Origin: UBA11591 sp040220895
GTDB lineage: Bacteria; Bacteroidota; Bacteroidia; Flavobacteriales_E; Vicingaceae
NCBI GenBank assembly: GCA_040220895.1
Contig: JAVJVY010000001.1
Coordinates: 1 to 64,000 of the forward strand
Reading direction: 5' to 3'
DNA: 64,000 nt
Made by a program: the position numbers and the translations under genes. Below the pieces are notes generated by a model. That model ran no database searches and was not told where the DNA came from. It saw nothing but the letters and a program-made list of their open reading frames with translations. Shown here piece after piece: positions 42,673-52,089 of the stretch (position 1 is the stretch's first letter; each line of letters starts with the position of its first letter).

Positions 42673-43252
42673 TGATGCTGGTAAAGGTCTTGAGTATTAT
42701 CGCCAAATCAGTAAAAACATTCCGTTTTTCAAGGTATTCCAGGTTCAGTCGGATCTTTTCGGGCATGATTGTTTTCACATAAGTGTTCTCTGGATTTTTA
42801 GATTTTGCCAACAATTCGCTTTCATTGATATAGATTATCGAAGCAATGTCAGTAACGCCCGGTTTTACCTCTAAGACAGCTCGCTGTTCTTCGGTGTATT
42901 GCTCTACATATTTTGAAACCTCGGGCCTGGGACCAACAAGACTCATGTCTCCGGCCAGTACATTGAACAATTGTGGTAGTTCATCGAGTTTTAATTTTCT
43001 CAGAACATACCCTTCGCGAGTAATTCTAAAATCTTTGTCCCCAATGGTCAGCAAGCCCCTGTGGTTTGACCCTGGTTTCATGGTGCGAAATTTAATCAGA
43101 TTAAAAAGCGTTCCTTCTTTACCCACCCTTTCTTGCAAGTAAAATACGGGCATCCCTGATCCCAGAAGGACTGCCATTGAAATCACCAAAAAAATAGGCA
43201 AGAGAATCAAGATCCCCAAAAAGGAAAAGAAAAAGTCAAAGGCGCGCTTCAT
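42653..43252 (-). CDS. Sugar-1-phosphate transferase, PglC-like
   Basis: The 199-residue protein is a minimal bacterial sugar transferase: one N-terminal hydrophobic re-entrant segment (FDFFFSFLGILILLPIFLVISMAVLL), the catalytic region PVFYLQERVGKEG...FNLIKFRTM, and LDELPQLFNVLAGDMSLVGPRPE (about residues 85-110). Such monotopic enzymes move a phospho-sugar from a UDP-sugar to undecaprenyl phosphate, the first step of many surface glycans. It is encoded 4 nt after an aminotransferase gene, so the donor is probably an amino or acetamido sugar. Confidence 0.92.
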   Translation of the reverse strand: MKRAFDFFFSFLGILILLPIFLVISMAVLLGSGMPVFYLQERVGKEGTLFNLIKFRTMKPGSNHRGLLTIGDKDFRITREGYVLRKLKLDELPQLFNVLAGDMSLVGPRPEVSKYVEQYTEEQRAVLEVKPGVTDIASIIYINESELLAKSKNPENTYVKTIMPEKIRLNLEYLEKRNVFTDLAIILKTFTSIIKKSRT

Positions 43253-43256
43253 GCCT

Positions 43257-44465
43257 TCAGTTCAAGACCTCGATGACTGATTGAATCACTGCATTCACCA
43301 CCTCGTCAACCTGTTCATCGCTTAATTGATAATACACTGGTAAACTGATTTCACGGGAATAATTGTCCATGGCAACAGGATAATCACCGGCCTTGTAACC
43401 AAGATCGCGGTAGACGGAAAGAAGGGGTAAAATTGGAAAGTGAACATTCACGCTAACATGGCGTTCAAAAATACCTGTGATAATGGCATCGCGTTGCGGC
43501 TCGTCGATGCCTTTGATTCTCAGAGGGAAAAGGTGATATGACGAGGTTTTAATTTCATTGGAGTAAACCGGGATCTGAGCCCAATCATGAACTGATAGCT
43601 TTTCGCGGTAGGCATTGAATATCTCCTCCCTTCTCTTCAATGTTCTGGAGTCGTAATTTTTCAGGGCTACAAGTCCCATCGAGGCTTGGATGTCAGTCAT
43701 ATTCCATTTATAACCGGCCTCAACTACATCATATTTCCAACCGCCGATCCTGGTTTTGGCAAGGGCATCTTTGTTTTGTCCGTGCAAGGATTTAATAACC
43801 AATTTTCGGTAAACTTCTTCGTTATCGAAATTCGTCAAATTGAAACACAAGGCACCACCTTCTGCCGTGGTCAGATTCTTTACCGCATGGAAGGAAAATA
43901 CGCTTATATCCGCATTCACTCCCGCACGTCTTCCCTTGTAGATAGCACCAAAACTATGAGCAGCATCGGATAGGATTAATATTCTTCCATGGCCACCCTG
44001 TACATCTCCTTTGGCTTTAAACATCTTTCTTATGTCAGGTCGCTCCACCAATGCTTTGAGCTCGTCCAGGTCTGCAGGAAATCCTGCAAAATCAACAGGA
44101 ATGATGGCCTTTGTTCTAGGGCCAATTTTTCGCTCGACATCCAGCACGTCTATATTAAAATCTTCCTTTACATCTGCCATGACTACTGTTGCCCCGCAAT
44201 GAAGCACTACGTTGGCCGAGGAACAATAAGTATATGCCGGTACAATAACTTCGTCACCCGGACCAATGTCAAACCATCGCAAAGCCAGCTCCAGTCCTGC
44301 GGTGGCTGAATTAACACACAAAGTGGATTTTGCCCCGGTATAGGCCGTTATCTCTTTCTCAAATCGCTTGGTTTTTGGTCCGGTAGTGATCCAACCCGAA
44401 TTAAGGGTATCGATCACTTCTTCGATGATTTCGGGGTAGATATCTGGAGGGGAAAATGGTATCAT
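43257..44465 (-). CDS. DegT/DnrJ/EryC1 sugar aminotransferase, PglE-like
   Basis: A PLP enzyme that aminates keto-sugar nucleotides. From the ATG at 44465 the 402-residue protein shows the substrate-binding IEEVIDTLNSGWITTGPKTK at the N-terminus, the cofactor region VNSATAGLELAL, VDFAGFPADLDEL, SDAAHSFGA and the PLP lysine in SFHAVKNLTTAEGGA (about residue 192). An upstream start (44498) would add 11 residues of no family similarity. The pair with a PglC-like transferase points to a bacillosamine-like or perosamine-like glycan precursor. Confidence 0.92.
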   Translation of the reverse strand: MIPFSPPDIYPEIIEEVIDTLNSGWITTGPKTKRFEKEITAYTGAKSTLCVNSATAGLELALRWFDIGPGDEVIVPAYTYCSSANVVLHCGATVVMADVKEDFNIDVLDVERKIGPRTKAIIPVDFAGFPADLDELKALVERPDIRKMFKAKGDVQGGHGRILILSDAAHSFGAIYKGRRAGVNADISVFSFHAVKNLTTAEGGALCFNLTNFDNEEVYRKLVIKSLHGQNKDALAKTRIGGWKYDVVEAGYKWNMTDIQASMGLVALKNYDSRTLKRREEIFNAYREKLSVHDWAQIPVYSNEIKTSSYHLFPLRIKGIDEPQRDAIITGIFERHVSVNVHFPILPLLSVYRDLGYKAGDYPVAMDNYSREISLPVYYQLSDEQVDEVVNAVIQSVIEVLN

Positions 44466-44507
44466 GGTGTTAAAAGCAACAAAATTAGGTTTTATCAAGA
44501 CATGGAC

Positions 44508-45929
44508 TCAGATTTTGAATCCCAAGATGGTAATGTCATTTGTTCTTTCATATTTTCCACGCCAGTTGTTCAATACATCTGTGATTATACGTTTCTGTTT
44601 GGGTAAATTAAAGTGCTGTACCGACATCAAAAGGTCTTTCAATCTGGCCGCTTTGAATTTTTTATACCTAGCTCCCCCGAATTGATGTGCGAAACCGTCG
44701 GTTGTCAGATAAAGTGTATCATCTTTTCTAAAAGTCGCTTCCAAATGCAATTGAATTTGATCCGGGTCACGGGTGTTTTTTAGTTGATAATTATTCCTGA
44801 TTTCCTTCATTACATATCGATCCTGCTCACTATTGATGATTTCATCTGATTTATTTAAATTACTTACATGATTTATCAAATAGAGGTAGTTTCCATTTCC
44901 GGTATAAGTTAGTCGTGCTGTTTCCCATTCATAGCAACATATACCTAATTCAATTTCCTCACTTATGGAATCATTGAATGCCTCTTTCCGTTTAAATATT
45001 AATTCCCGGAATTTTTCAAAAATATCCCTGGCTTCAATTTTCTTATACTCTTCAACACATTGCATTAAAATTGACTGTGATATAATGCTGGTTAGTGCTC
45101 CGGACACACCGTGTCCAGAACCGTCTACTACCGCAAAAAGCAATCGATCTTTTAAAGGGTATATCCAGTAAAAATCTCCACTAACAATATCTTTTGGCTC
45201 AAATAGCACGAACATATTTTTAGATAAAGATGCCATTGTTTGATCTGACGGAAGGATTGCTTCTTGAATCCTTTTTGCGTAGTTTATACTGTCAATAAGC
45301 TCTTTGTTTTGATCGAGCAGTATTTTATTACTTTCTTCTATAATTCGCTCAAAGCTCTCAGTGCTGTACCTAAGTATAAAGGAAATCACGAAGGAGGTAG
45401 AAAAAATAAAGACGATGTTCGACGTGAAAACGTACCTTTTTATTTCGGGATCGATCACATATAATGGCGGAATCAACATATGAAGGTATTGTATCAGTAA
45501 GAAACTGAGGATGCTAAAAATTACCATTCTAAAGGCATTTATGCGCTGCCGGAAGATCAATAATGAAATTCCGCCAAAAACGATGGTCCAATATTCAGAA
45601 GCCATCCCGGGACCAAAAAGAATGGAAAAAAGTATGACTAGAGCCAAAATAATGGTTGAAAAAAGAAGCTTGGCAATAGCTCGATTCTGGACCTTAATTA
45701 GCCAAATGGAAAATAGAAATAGGGGTACCGCTATCAAACAAATCCAACCGCTGAGAAATGCCCCGATTCCCAACATGACAAGGCCATAGAATGACATGAT
45801 AAAAGTGGAAATGTACAACAGACGATTAAGCATGCGCACATTTTTTTCCTCTCCTAGGGACATTTTATCAGACAATCCTGAATTGACTAACTTTTGAAAA
45901 AACCGATATGTAGAATTTGCTGTCATCAT
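44508..45929 (-). CDS. Membrane SpoIIE-type PP2C phosphatase (downstream paralogue)
   Basis: The 473-residue protein has about six membrane spans (roughly residues 38-190), a short coiled linker (SFERIIEESNKILLDQNKEL) and a C-terminal SpoIIE/PP2C domain: YAKRIQEAILPS, DIVSGDFYWIY, VVDGSGHGVSGALTS (metal-binding Asp and Gly) and LYLTTDGFAHQFGG. Such enzymes dephosphorylate serine or threonine on anti-anti-sigma factors or other regulators. The start at 45929 overlaps the upstream stop as ATGA. No known partner kinase or STAS protein is nearby. Confidence 0.88.
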   Translation of the reverse strand: MMTANSTYRFFQKLVNSGLSDKMSLGEEKNVRMLNRLLYISTFIMSFYGLVMLGIGAFLSGWICLIAVPLFLFSIWLIKVQNRAIAKLLFSTIILALVILFSILFGPGMASEYWTIVFGGISLLIFRQRINAFRMVIFSILSFLLIQYLHMLIPPLYVIDPEIKRYVFTSNIVFIFSTSFVISFILRYSTESFERIIEESNKILLDQNKELIDSINYAKRIQEAILPSDQTMASLSKNMFVLFEPKDIVSGDFYWIYPLKDRLLFAVVDGSGHGVSGALTSIISQSILMQCVEEYKKIEARDIFEKFRELIFKRKEAFNDSISEEIELGICCYEWETARLTYTGNGNYLYLINHVSNLNKSDEIINSEQDRYVMKEIRNNYQLKNTRDPDQIQLHLEATFRKDDTLYLTTDGFAHQFGGARYKKFKAARLKDLLMSVQHFNLPKQKRIITDVLNNWRGKYERTNDITILGFKI

Positions 45930-47338
45930 ATCTTTACACCTATCACACAAACGTCATCAACTTGCCTTCCCCCGCCTTTCCACGATTCAAAATGATTTAA
46001 CAAAGCCACTCCCTGGTCTTCCAAAGAAATGTGTTGTACATTCAATATAAATTGGCGAAAAGGCTCGTGCATGTGTTTCCTGGACATAGGACCACCAAAC
46101 TGGTCTACATATCCATCGGTGTACATATAAATTATATCCCCTGGCCTCACAGGAAATTCAATTTGCTCAAATTTCTCCTTCAAGTTTGAAGCTCCTAAGG
46201 ACTGCCGTTGGGTCTTCAATTTGTACATGTTGATTGCTTCACCGCCGTTATGAACCTCCATGTTTTCCTGTTCTATTTTGGTCAATAACAGGGCATCGCA
46301 ATTCGCACCAGCAAGCTCCACCCTTGCACTTTCTTTATCAAAACATATCATTACCATGTCCATGCCATCCAGAATCTCGCTCTCTTCTTTGCGCAAGGAT
46401 GCATAAAGCAATTCGTGAAGTTTATTCAATATTTCCCCGGGTTTTCGGAGGTTGAAATTATTGAGGCATCGGTTCAGAGCCTGATGTCCCAGAATGCTCA
46501 CAAAAGCCCCGGGAACACCATGGCCGGTACAGTCGATCACCGCACAGTACTTCTTTCCCTCTTTCTCTTCAGCCCAATAAAAATCTCCACTTACAATATC
46601 GCGGGGTTTATAAAGGACCATTGCATCAGGGAAAATGCTCGAAAACTGAACTTTGGTAGGTAATAAATTAAATTGAATTTCCTTCGAAAGTTCAATGTTC
46701 CTGAGGATGGCTTGATTTCTTTTCTTGATTTCGCCATTCAGAAAAATCAATTTAGCGTTGTTGCGCTCTTCGGAAATTTTAAAAAAATCATTATAAACAA
46801 ATGTCAAAAGCGTAATGCTCAACAGAACGATATCCAAAAGCAGTATTTCTTTCCAGCCAATAAGTTCAATGCCAGGAAAGATCGTCCATAGGTTTCTGAT
46901 CACTAAATAGATCGCTAAACAACCTACGATGGAAATAAATGCCAGATTTCGGTTTTTTACAAATAACAAAGGCATCACCGAAATTGGTATCAAGCAGAGA
47001 AAAATGCCTGAATCCTCGCCCACAATTACTGAAAAATAGGAGATGCTGAATACCAGAATATTCATAAAAAGAATCATGGATGGAATAAACTTTCCTTTTT
47101 GGCTAAGCAATCTGGCTAGTAAAATGAGAAGTATTGAAGTAATTATTCCCATTAGATAGAGCATCGAACCGATGAGAAATGAAACGGGGATAAAAAAGAC
47201 GTAGGTCAACAGGGAGATAACGACTACTTGGTTATATACCCTGAAGCGTTTCTTATCAGAAGCATCCATGTCCTTGCTTATACCCCCATCAATCACCGAC
47301 TGCCAGGAGAATAAATTAAATTCAATAATCATTGGCAT
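45926..47338 (-). CDS. Membrane SpoIIE-type PP2C phosphatase (upstream paralogue)
   Basis: The protein of about 470 residues has six membrane spans (approximately residues 37-190), a linker (ISEERNNAKLIFLNGEIKKR) and a SpoIIE/PP2C domain: SKEIQFNLLPTKVQ, DIVSGDFYWAEEKEG, VIDCTGHGVPGAFVSILG and IYMYTDGYVDQFGGP. The membrane part differs clearly from that of the next gene while the catalytic domains are close, suggesting duplicated outputs tied to different inputs. The start is uncertain; I used the ATG at 47338, but the frame is open to 47395 and later ATGs are possible. Confidence 0.86.
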   Translation of the reverse strand: MPMIIEFNLFSWQSVIDGGISKDMDASDKKRFRVYNQVVVISLLTYVFFIPVSFLIGSMLYLMGIITSILLILLARLLSQKGKFIPSMILFMNILVFSISYFSVIVGEDSGIFLCLIPISVMPLLFVKNRNLAFISIVGCLAIYLVIRNLWTIFPGIELIGWKEILLLDIVLLSITLLTFVYNDFFKISEERNNAKLIFLNGEIKKRNQAILRNIELSKEIQFNLLPTKVQFSSIFPDAMVLYKPRDIVSGDFYWAEEKEGKKYCAVIDCTGHGVPGAFVSILGHQALNRCLNNFNLRKPGEILNKLHELLYASLRKEESEILDGMDMVMICFDKESARVELAGANCDALLLTKIEQENMEVHNGGEAINMYKLKTQRQSLGASNLKEKFEQIEFPVRPGDIIYMYTDGYVDQFGGPMSRKHMHEPFRQFILNVQHISLEDQGVALLNHFESWKGGGRQVDDVCVIGVKI

Positions 47339-47521
47339 GAAATTATAATAATTATAGAAATAACTACACATGTAAATAAAAACCGCACTGAACATGGAAG
47401 TGTCATTACTTATTGATTATCAATGCTTTAAATGATGTTATATATTCGTGACCAACGTGGTTAGATCAATTTTAAGCGGCATTGATCATCAATTTATCGG
47501 CAAATAGTATCTTGGCCTGCC

Positions 47522-48778
47522 ATGGAAGCAATGATTACAAACGATGCCGTCGTTCTTGGGATTCTAATGACCATCCTGGCGGCTATATTTTATACCTCTT
47601 CGTTAAAAACGGCATTCTGGAAAAAATTCTACAAGTTTATTCCTGCTCTGTTGCTCTGTTATTTCCTACCTTCTATTTTCAACAGCTTGGGTATTATTTC
47701 GGGTGAAGATTCAAATCTATACTTTGTGGCAAGCCGCTATTTATTGCCCGCTAGCCTTGTTCTGCTCTGCCTTAGTATTGATTTAAAAGGCATAATGCGT
47801 CTAGGCCCCAAAGCCTTGATCATGTTTCTTGCCGGAACATTGGGCATTGTTATTGGCGGACCGATTGCCATACTGATAACCTCTGTGATCGCCCCTGAAA
47901 TACTGCAAGGTTCGGGTCCCGATGAAGTCTGGCGGGGCCTAGCCACGGTTGCGGGAAGTTGGATCGGTGGGGGTGCCAATCAAACCGCAATGAAAGAAGT
48001 ATACGGTGCGAGTGATAAATTATTCAGCGCCATGATTACTGTTGATGTCATCGTAGCCAATGTTTGGATGGCCTGTCTCTTGATCGGAGCAGGGTATTCA
48101 GATATTCTGGATCGCAAGTTCAAGGCGGATAATTCGGCCATCACCGAATTAAAGAATAAGATTGAAACCTATCAGCTCGAGTCATCGCGCATCCCAAACC
48201 TTACAGATATCATGGTCATTCTGTTCATCGGTATCGGTGGTTCCGCTATAGGCCATGTCTTTGCCGATTGGCTTGGACCGTGGTTCGAGGCTAGAATGTC
48301 GTGGTTAATGGAATATAACCTGACATCCCTGGCTTCCGGTTTTTTCTGGATTGTCGTGCTGTCAACCACTGTAGGAGTTACACTTTCGTTCACACCATTA
48401 AAACATTACGAAGGTGCAGGTGCTTCGCGCATAGGAAGCGCCATGCTATATATCCTGGTTGCCACCATCGGAATGAAAATGGATATTATGGCAATCTTTA
48501 AGAATCCGGGATTGTTCCTGATTGGCTTCATTTGGATGCTGGTGCATGTAATTGTGCTGCTCTCTGTAGGTAAGTTGATCAAGGCACCGTTTTTTTTCAC
48601 AGCCGTTGGCAGCCAGGCCAATGTTGGAGGAGCCGCGTCGGCACCTATCGTGGCTTCAGCCTTCAGCCCTGCGCTCGCACCTGTAGGTGTTTTACTCGCC
48701 GTTGTTGGGTATGCACTAGGGACCTACATGGCCATTGTATGTGCCCAGGTAATGCAGATGGTGTCACCCGTAATGTAA
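47522..48778 (+). CDS. DUF819 family membrane transporter-like protein
   Basis: The 418-residue protein has about ten hydrophobic spans and the DUF819 (YjcL-like) features: NLYFVASRYLLPASLVLLCL, IKGIMRLGP-type loop, GSWIGGGANQTAMKEVYGAS (about residues 145-164) and VGSQANVGGAASAPIVASAF (about 360-380). Duplicated glycine-rich GGG/GGA loops suggest a two-fold repeated transporter of the bile acid/CPA kind. The substrate is not established. A 59-residue membrane protein begins 2 nt after its stop. Confidence 0.85.
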   Translation: MEAMITNDAVVLGILMTILAAIFYTSSLKTAFWKKFYKFIPALLLCYFLPSIFNSLGIISGEDSNLYFVASRYLLPASLVLLCLSIDLKGIMRLGPKALIMFLAGTLGIVIGGPIAILITSVIAPEILQGSGPDEVWRGLATVAGSWIGGGANQTAMKEVYGASDKLFSAMITVDVIVANVWMACLLIGAGYSDILDRKFKADNSAITELKNKIETYQLESSRIPNLTDIMVILFIGIGGSAIGHVFADWLGPWFEARMSWLMEYNLTSLASGFFWIVVLSTTVGVTLSFTPLKHYEGAGASRIGSAMLYILVATIGMKMDIMAIFKNPGLFLIGFIWMLVHVIVLLSVGKLIKAPFFFTAVGSQANVGGAASAPIVASAFSPALAPVGVLLAVVGYALGTYMAIVCAQVMQMVSPVM

Positions 48779-48780
48779 GC

Positions 48781-48960
48781 ATGAAGAAATTGGATCGAAT
48801 CAAAAGTTTGGTTGCCGTGGTATTGGTGATCATTGTGTTACTCCCTTTTACCATTCTCGGCAAGGATCACGATATAACAAGATATGCAGCGGTATTCTCA
48901 CTTATTTCCTGGTTGGTTCTAATGTTCATTGCCGGAAGATTAAAAAACAAAGGCCAATAA
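48781..48960 (+). CDS. 59-residue membrane protein coupled to DUF819 gene
   Basis: The start ATG at 48781 lies 2 nt after the DUF819 stop codon, so translation is probably coupled. The product has two hydrophobic spans (SLVAVVLVIIVLLPFTIL and YAAVFSLISWLVLMFIAG) with a short polar turn (GKDHDITR) and basic ends. It may be a small accessory subunit of the transporter or a separate envelope protein. A strong terminator follows directly. I recognise no family. Confidence 0.65.
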   Translation: MKKLDRIKSLVAVVLVIIVLLPFTILGKDHDITRYAAVFSLISWLVLMFIAGRLKNKGQ

Positions 48961-48988
48961 AAAAAGTCGCCCAATTGGGCGACTTTTT
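48958..48988. terminator. Bidirectional terminator between convergent genes
   Basis: A near-perfect hairpin (AAAAAGTCGCCC and GGGCGACTTTTT around AATT) has an A run on the left and a T run on the right, so it can end transcripts from both sides: the DUF819 operon and the T9SS gene at 49009-49980. Confidence 0.88.
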
Positions 48989-49008
48989 TACCTCATCATT
49001 AAGAACGA

Positions 49009-49980
49009 TTAATTCTTCATCACCTTTAAGACCTCCTGTTCGTTGCCGTCATTAAGACGAATAAAATACATTCCACTAACTAATTCATTTGCAGATTGAA
49101 TGTCAATGACGTGGCTTCCTTTTGCCATGCCTATTTTTGTCTGACTTGAAATAACGCGACCTGTGACGTCAAGTAACTCTATCAACATATCACTTTGTTC
49201 ATCCATAATTAGTCGAATGTCCAAGTTGTTACTAAAAGGGTTGGGATAGGCCGAAACTGAATAATTAATGGCACAACCGACACAGTCATCAATACCTACT
49301 GGAATATTCTCAAGAATATCTTTATCTAACTGAGTGAAATAGGATGAGTCAGCCACAAAAAACGTAATTGAATTTCCTGGCAGAAACGAGTTAAATGGTT
49401 TTACACCTTGGTGAGATTGCACAAGGTCATTCGAGGTGGCACTCCATTCATCTGTTCCAAGAGCACCTTGCTTTACTTCTGATTCAAGAGAATTGTAGCC
49501 CAATGTACTGTCTCCAATCAAGGTGTATTGGACTCCCAGTGGTGCAGACGCTCTGATCACCAGGTCAACAGGGTCAGATGCACTTAAACCTGAATTAATA
49601 ACATCCGAGATTCTACCTCCCCAGCTGTATCCCGGAAGACTGCTATTCCATGCACTTGAAGCGGCCGCTGTCTCGTTCCAAGCCGCGAATCCGGCATAAG
49701 GATTATTAGTGCCTGAATCAACAAATGCAATGTAATCGACATTGCTAAACAAAGTGGCCCACTCAGACAAAGCACAACTGCAAATCTTATTATTGTTTTC
49801 GTTCATCAATCGCAGATTCGTCATTCGAATTTCTACATTCGTGATAAAGGGTGCATTGGTAATCGTATCATAATTTACGACAATGATAATGACAGAATCG
49901 GGATTTATGCAAGCTTCCGATTTCTTCCATGTAAATGCGGAAAGTGCGAGTATTAAGGAAAATAGTATGGCGTTTTTCAT
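49009..49980 (-). CDS. T9SS type A secreted protein, unknown
   Basis: The 323-residue protein has a signal peptide (AILFSLILALSAFTWKKSEA) and a C-terminal T9SS type A sorting domain (SVSAYPNPFSNNLDIRLIMD, then LLDVTGRVISSQ and GMYFIRLND). The middle (residues 25-230) has two CxxC/CxC-like pairs (ICSCALS and DDCVGCAIN) but no domain that I recognise. Residues 85-115 are rich in A, S and W. It is expected to be exported to the cell surface or outside. Confidence 0.85.
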   Translation of the reverse strand: MKNAILFSLILALSAFTWKKSEACINPDSVIIIVVNYDTITNAPFITNVEIRMTNLRLMNENNNKICSCALSEWATLFSNVDYIAFVDSGTNNPYAGFAAWNETAAASSAWNSSLPGYSWGGRISDVINSGLSASDPVDLVIRASAPLGVQYTLIGDSTLGYNSLESEVKQGALGTDEWSATSNDLVQSHQGVKPFNSFLPGNSITFFVADSSYFTQLDKDILENIPVGIDDCVGCAINYSVSAYPNPFSNNLDIRLIMDEQSDMLIELLDVTGRVISSQTKIGMAKGSHVIDIQSANELVSGMYFIRLNDGNEQEVLKVMKN

Positions 49981-50067
49981 ATTTTTTTTTTATTAGTTAC
50001 ATATGCTTTAACGTTATGAAAGTAAAAAAGAAATCCGACAAAGGGATTGAATACTTATTTTTATTTC

Positions 50068-52089
50068 GTGGATTTCAAGATTATTTCAAATTTCAAAGCG
50101 ACGGGTGATCAGCCCGATGCCATTTCCCAATTAATTGAAGGTCTGGGTAATGGAACGCAATACCAAACTTTACTTGGCGTAACCGGTTCAGGGAAAACCT
50201 TTACCATGGCCAATGTAATTGAGCAAACCGGGCGCCCAACCCTTGTTTTGAGCCATAATAAGACCCTAGCCGCACAACTTTATGGTGAATTCAAACAGTT
50301 TTTTCCAGAAAATGCGGTTGAGTATTTTGTTTCCTACTATGACTATTACCAGCCGGAAGCTTTTTTACCCGTCACCAATACCTACATTGAAAAAGATCTT
50401 TCCATCAATGAGGAGATTGAAAAACTGCGCTTGAGCACCCTTACATCACTTCTGAGTGGAAGGCGCGATGTGATTGTGGTATCAAGCGTTTCATGTATTT
50501 ATGGCCTGGGGAATCCAACGGATTTTAGCTATAATACCGTCAAGCTGGAAAAGGGTGAAAAAATCAGTCGAAACAAGTTGTTGCATCACTTCGTAAATGC
50601 ACTCTATAGTAGATCGGAAGTCGAATTTAACAGAGGTAATTTTCGCGTTCGAGGCGATACCATTGATATATTTCCGGCTTACGCCGACAGAGCTTTTCGC
50701 TTCATTTTCTGGGGTGATGAGATCGAAAAGATACAGTCCTTTAACCCTGTGGAAGTTGATGATTTTGAAGAAATGGACTTGGCGACCATCTATCCGGCTA
50801 ATATGTTTGTGACTAGTCCTGACACGATGAAATCGGCCATATTCAAAATACAGGACGATCTGATGGCACAGCTGGATTTTTTGAAATCCGAAAGCAAAGA
50901 CCTGGAAGCTAAACGGCTGGAAGAGCGCGTAAATTATGACCTTGAAATGATGCGTGAACTGGGATACTGTTCGGGGATTGAAAATTATTCCAGGTATTTC
51001 GATGGGCGAAACCCTGGCACCAGGCCTTATTGTTTACTTGATTACTTCCCGGATGACTACCTGATGTTCATCGATGAGAGTCATGTCACGGTCTCACAGG
51101 TTCACGCCATGTATGGAGGGGACAGGTCAAGAAAAGTGAACCTGGTGGAGTACGGTTTTCGTTTACCGGCTGCCATGGACAATCGACCTTTGAAATTTGA
51201 AGAATTTGAAGGTCTGCAGGGACAGGTGATTTATGTGAGTGCGACTCCTGCGGACTATGAATTGCAAAAATCCGAGGGAATCATTGTCGAGCAGGTTATT
51301 CGGCCCACGGGACTGTTAGATCCTGTTATTGAAGTCAGGCCCAGTCGAAACCAGGTCGATGATCTGATGGAAGAAATTCGCATGCGGGTAGAGCTATCCC
51401 AGCGCGTACTGGTGACCACCCTTACCAAGCGCATGGCTGAAGAACTTACCAAATACCTCGCATCACTTGACATTAATTGCAGGTACATACACAGCGAGGT
51501 CGACACCCTAGAGCGCGTTGAGTTACTGCGCGATTTGCGGCTGGGTTCATTTGATGTCCTGATCGGAGTGAACCTGCTGCGCGAAGGTCTCGATCTGCCG
51601 GAAGTGTCGCTGGTAGCTATAATGGACGCGGATAAAGAGGGGTTTCTGCGTTCCGCGAGGTCCCTAACCCAAACAGCCGGCAGGGCGGCACGACACCTTG
51701 AAGGAACAGTCATTATGTACGCGGATCGAGTAACCGATTCCATGAAGCGAACCATTGAGGAAACAGAAAGGCGCCGCGAAAAGCAGATTGCCTATAACGA
51801 AGATCACGGTCTGGTTCCTGAGGCTCTGGTCAAAAGCCGTGAGGAAATTATGAGTCAAACTACGGTGGCACGGAAAAAAAATCAAGAAAATTTCTATTCC
51901 GAACAAGGACATCCCAGTATCGCCGCTGACCCAGTGGTTCAATTCATGAGTTCGGATCAAATCGACGGTCTGATTCGTCAAACGAAAAGAGCCATGGAGA
52001 AAGCGGCCAAAGACCTTGATTTTGTTGAGGCGGCTAGACTGAGAGACGAAATGTATGAACTTGAAAAAATCAAGGAAAAAAGTCTTTAA
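50068..52089 (+). CDS. uvrB: Excinuclease ABC subunit B
   Basis: UvrB verifies DNA damage in nucleotide excision repair. From the GTG at 50068 the protein has 673 residues, the standard length. It shows Walker A GVTGSGKTFTM, the beta-hairpin YYDYYQPEAFLPVTNTYIEK that clamps DNA, Walker B MFIDESH, helicase motifs (ATPADYE, VSLVAIMDADKEGFLRS, QTAGRAAR) and a C-terminal UVR domain (residues about 630-670). The frame is open to a TTG at 50047, but the GTG gives the conserved VDFKIISNFKATGDQP start. Its end overlaps the sulfotransferase gene by 35 bp. Confidence 0.97.
   Translation: MDFKIISNFKATGDQPDAISQLIEGLGNGTQYQTLLGVTGSGKTFTMANVIEQTGRPTLVLSHNKTLAAQLYGEFKQFFPENAVEYFVSYYDYYQPEAFLPVTNTYIEKDLSINEEIEKLRLSTLTSLLSGRRDVIVVSSVSCIYGLGNPTDFSYNTVKLEKGEKISRNKLLHHFVNALYSRSEVEFNRGNFRVRGDTIDIFPAYADRAFRFIFWGDEIEKIQSFNPVEVDDFEEMDLATIYPANMFVTSPDTMKSAIFKIQDDLMAQLDFLKSESKDLEAKRLEERVNYDLEMMRELGYCSGIENYSRYFDGRNPGTRPYCLLDYFPDDYLMFIDESHVTVSQVHAMYGGDRSRKVNLVEYGFRLPAAMDNRPLKFEEFEGLQGQVIYVSATPADYELQKSEGIIVEQVIRPTGLLDPVIEVRPSRNQVDDLMEEIRMRVELSQRVLVTTLTKRMAEELTKYLASLDINCRYIHSEVDTLERVELLRDLRLGSFDVLIGVNLLREGLDLPEVSLVAIMDADKEGFLRSARSLTQTAGRAARHLEGTVIMYADRVTDSMKRTIEETERRREKQIAYNEDHGLVPEALVKSREEIMSQTTVARKKNQENFYSEQGHPSIAADPVVQFMSSDQIDGLIRQTKRAMEKAAKDLDFVEAARLRDEMYELEKIKEKSL

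Noticed and set aside
51255..51755. 166-residue minus-strand ORF rich in R and S
   Set aside because: It is a frame shadow of uvrB; the composition is typical of antisense frames.
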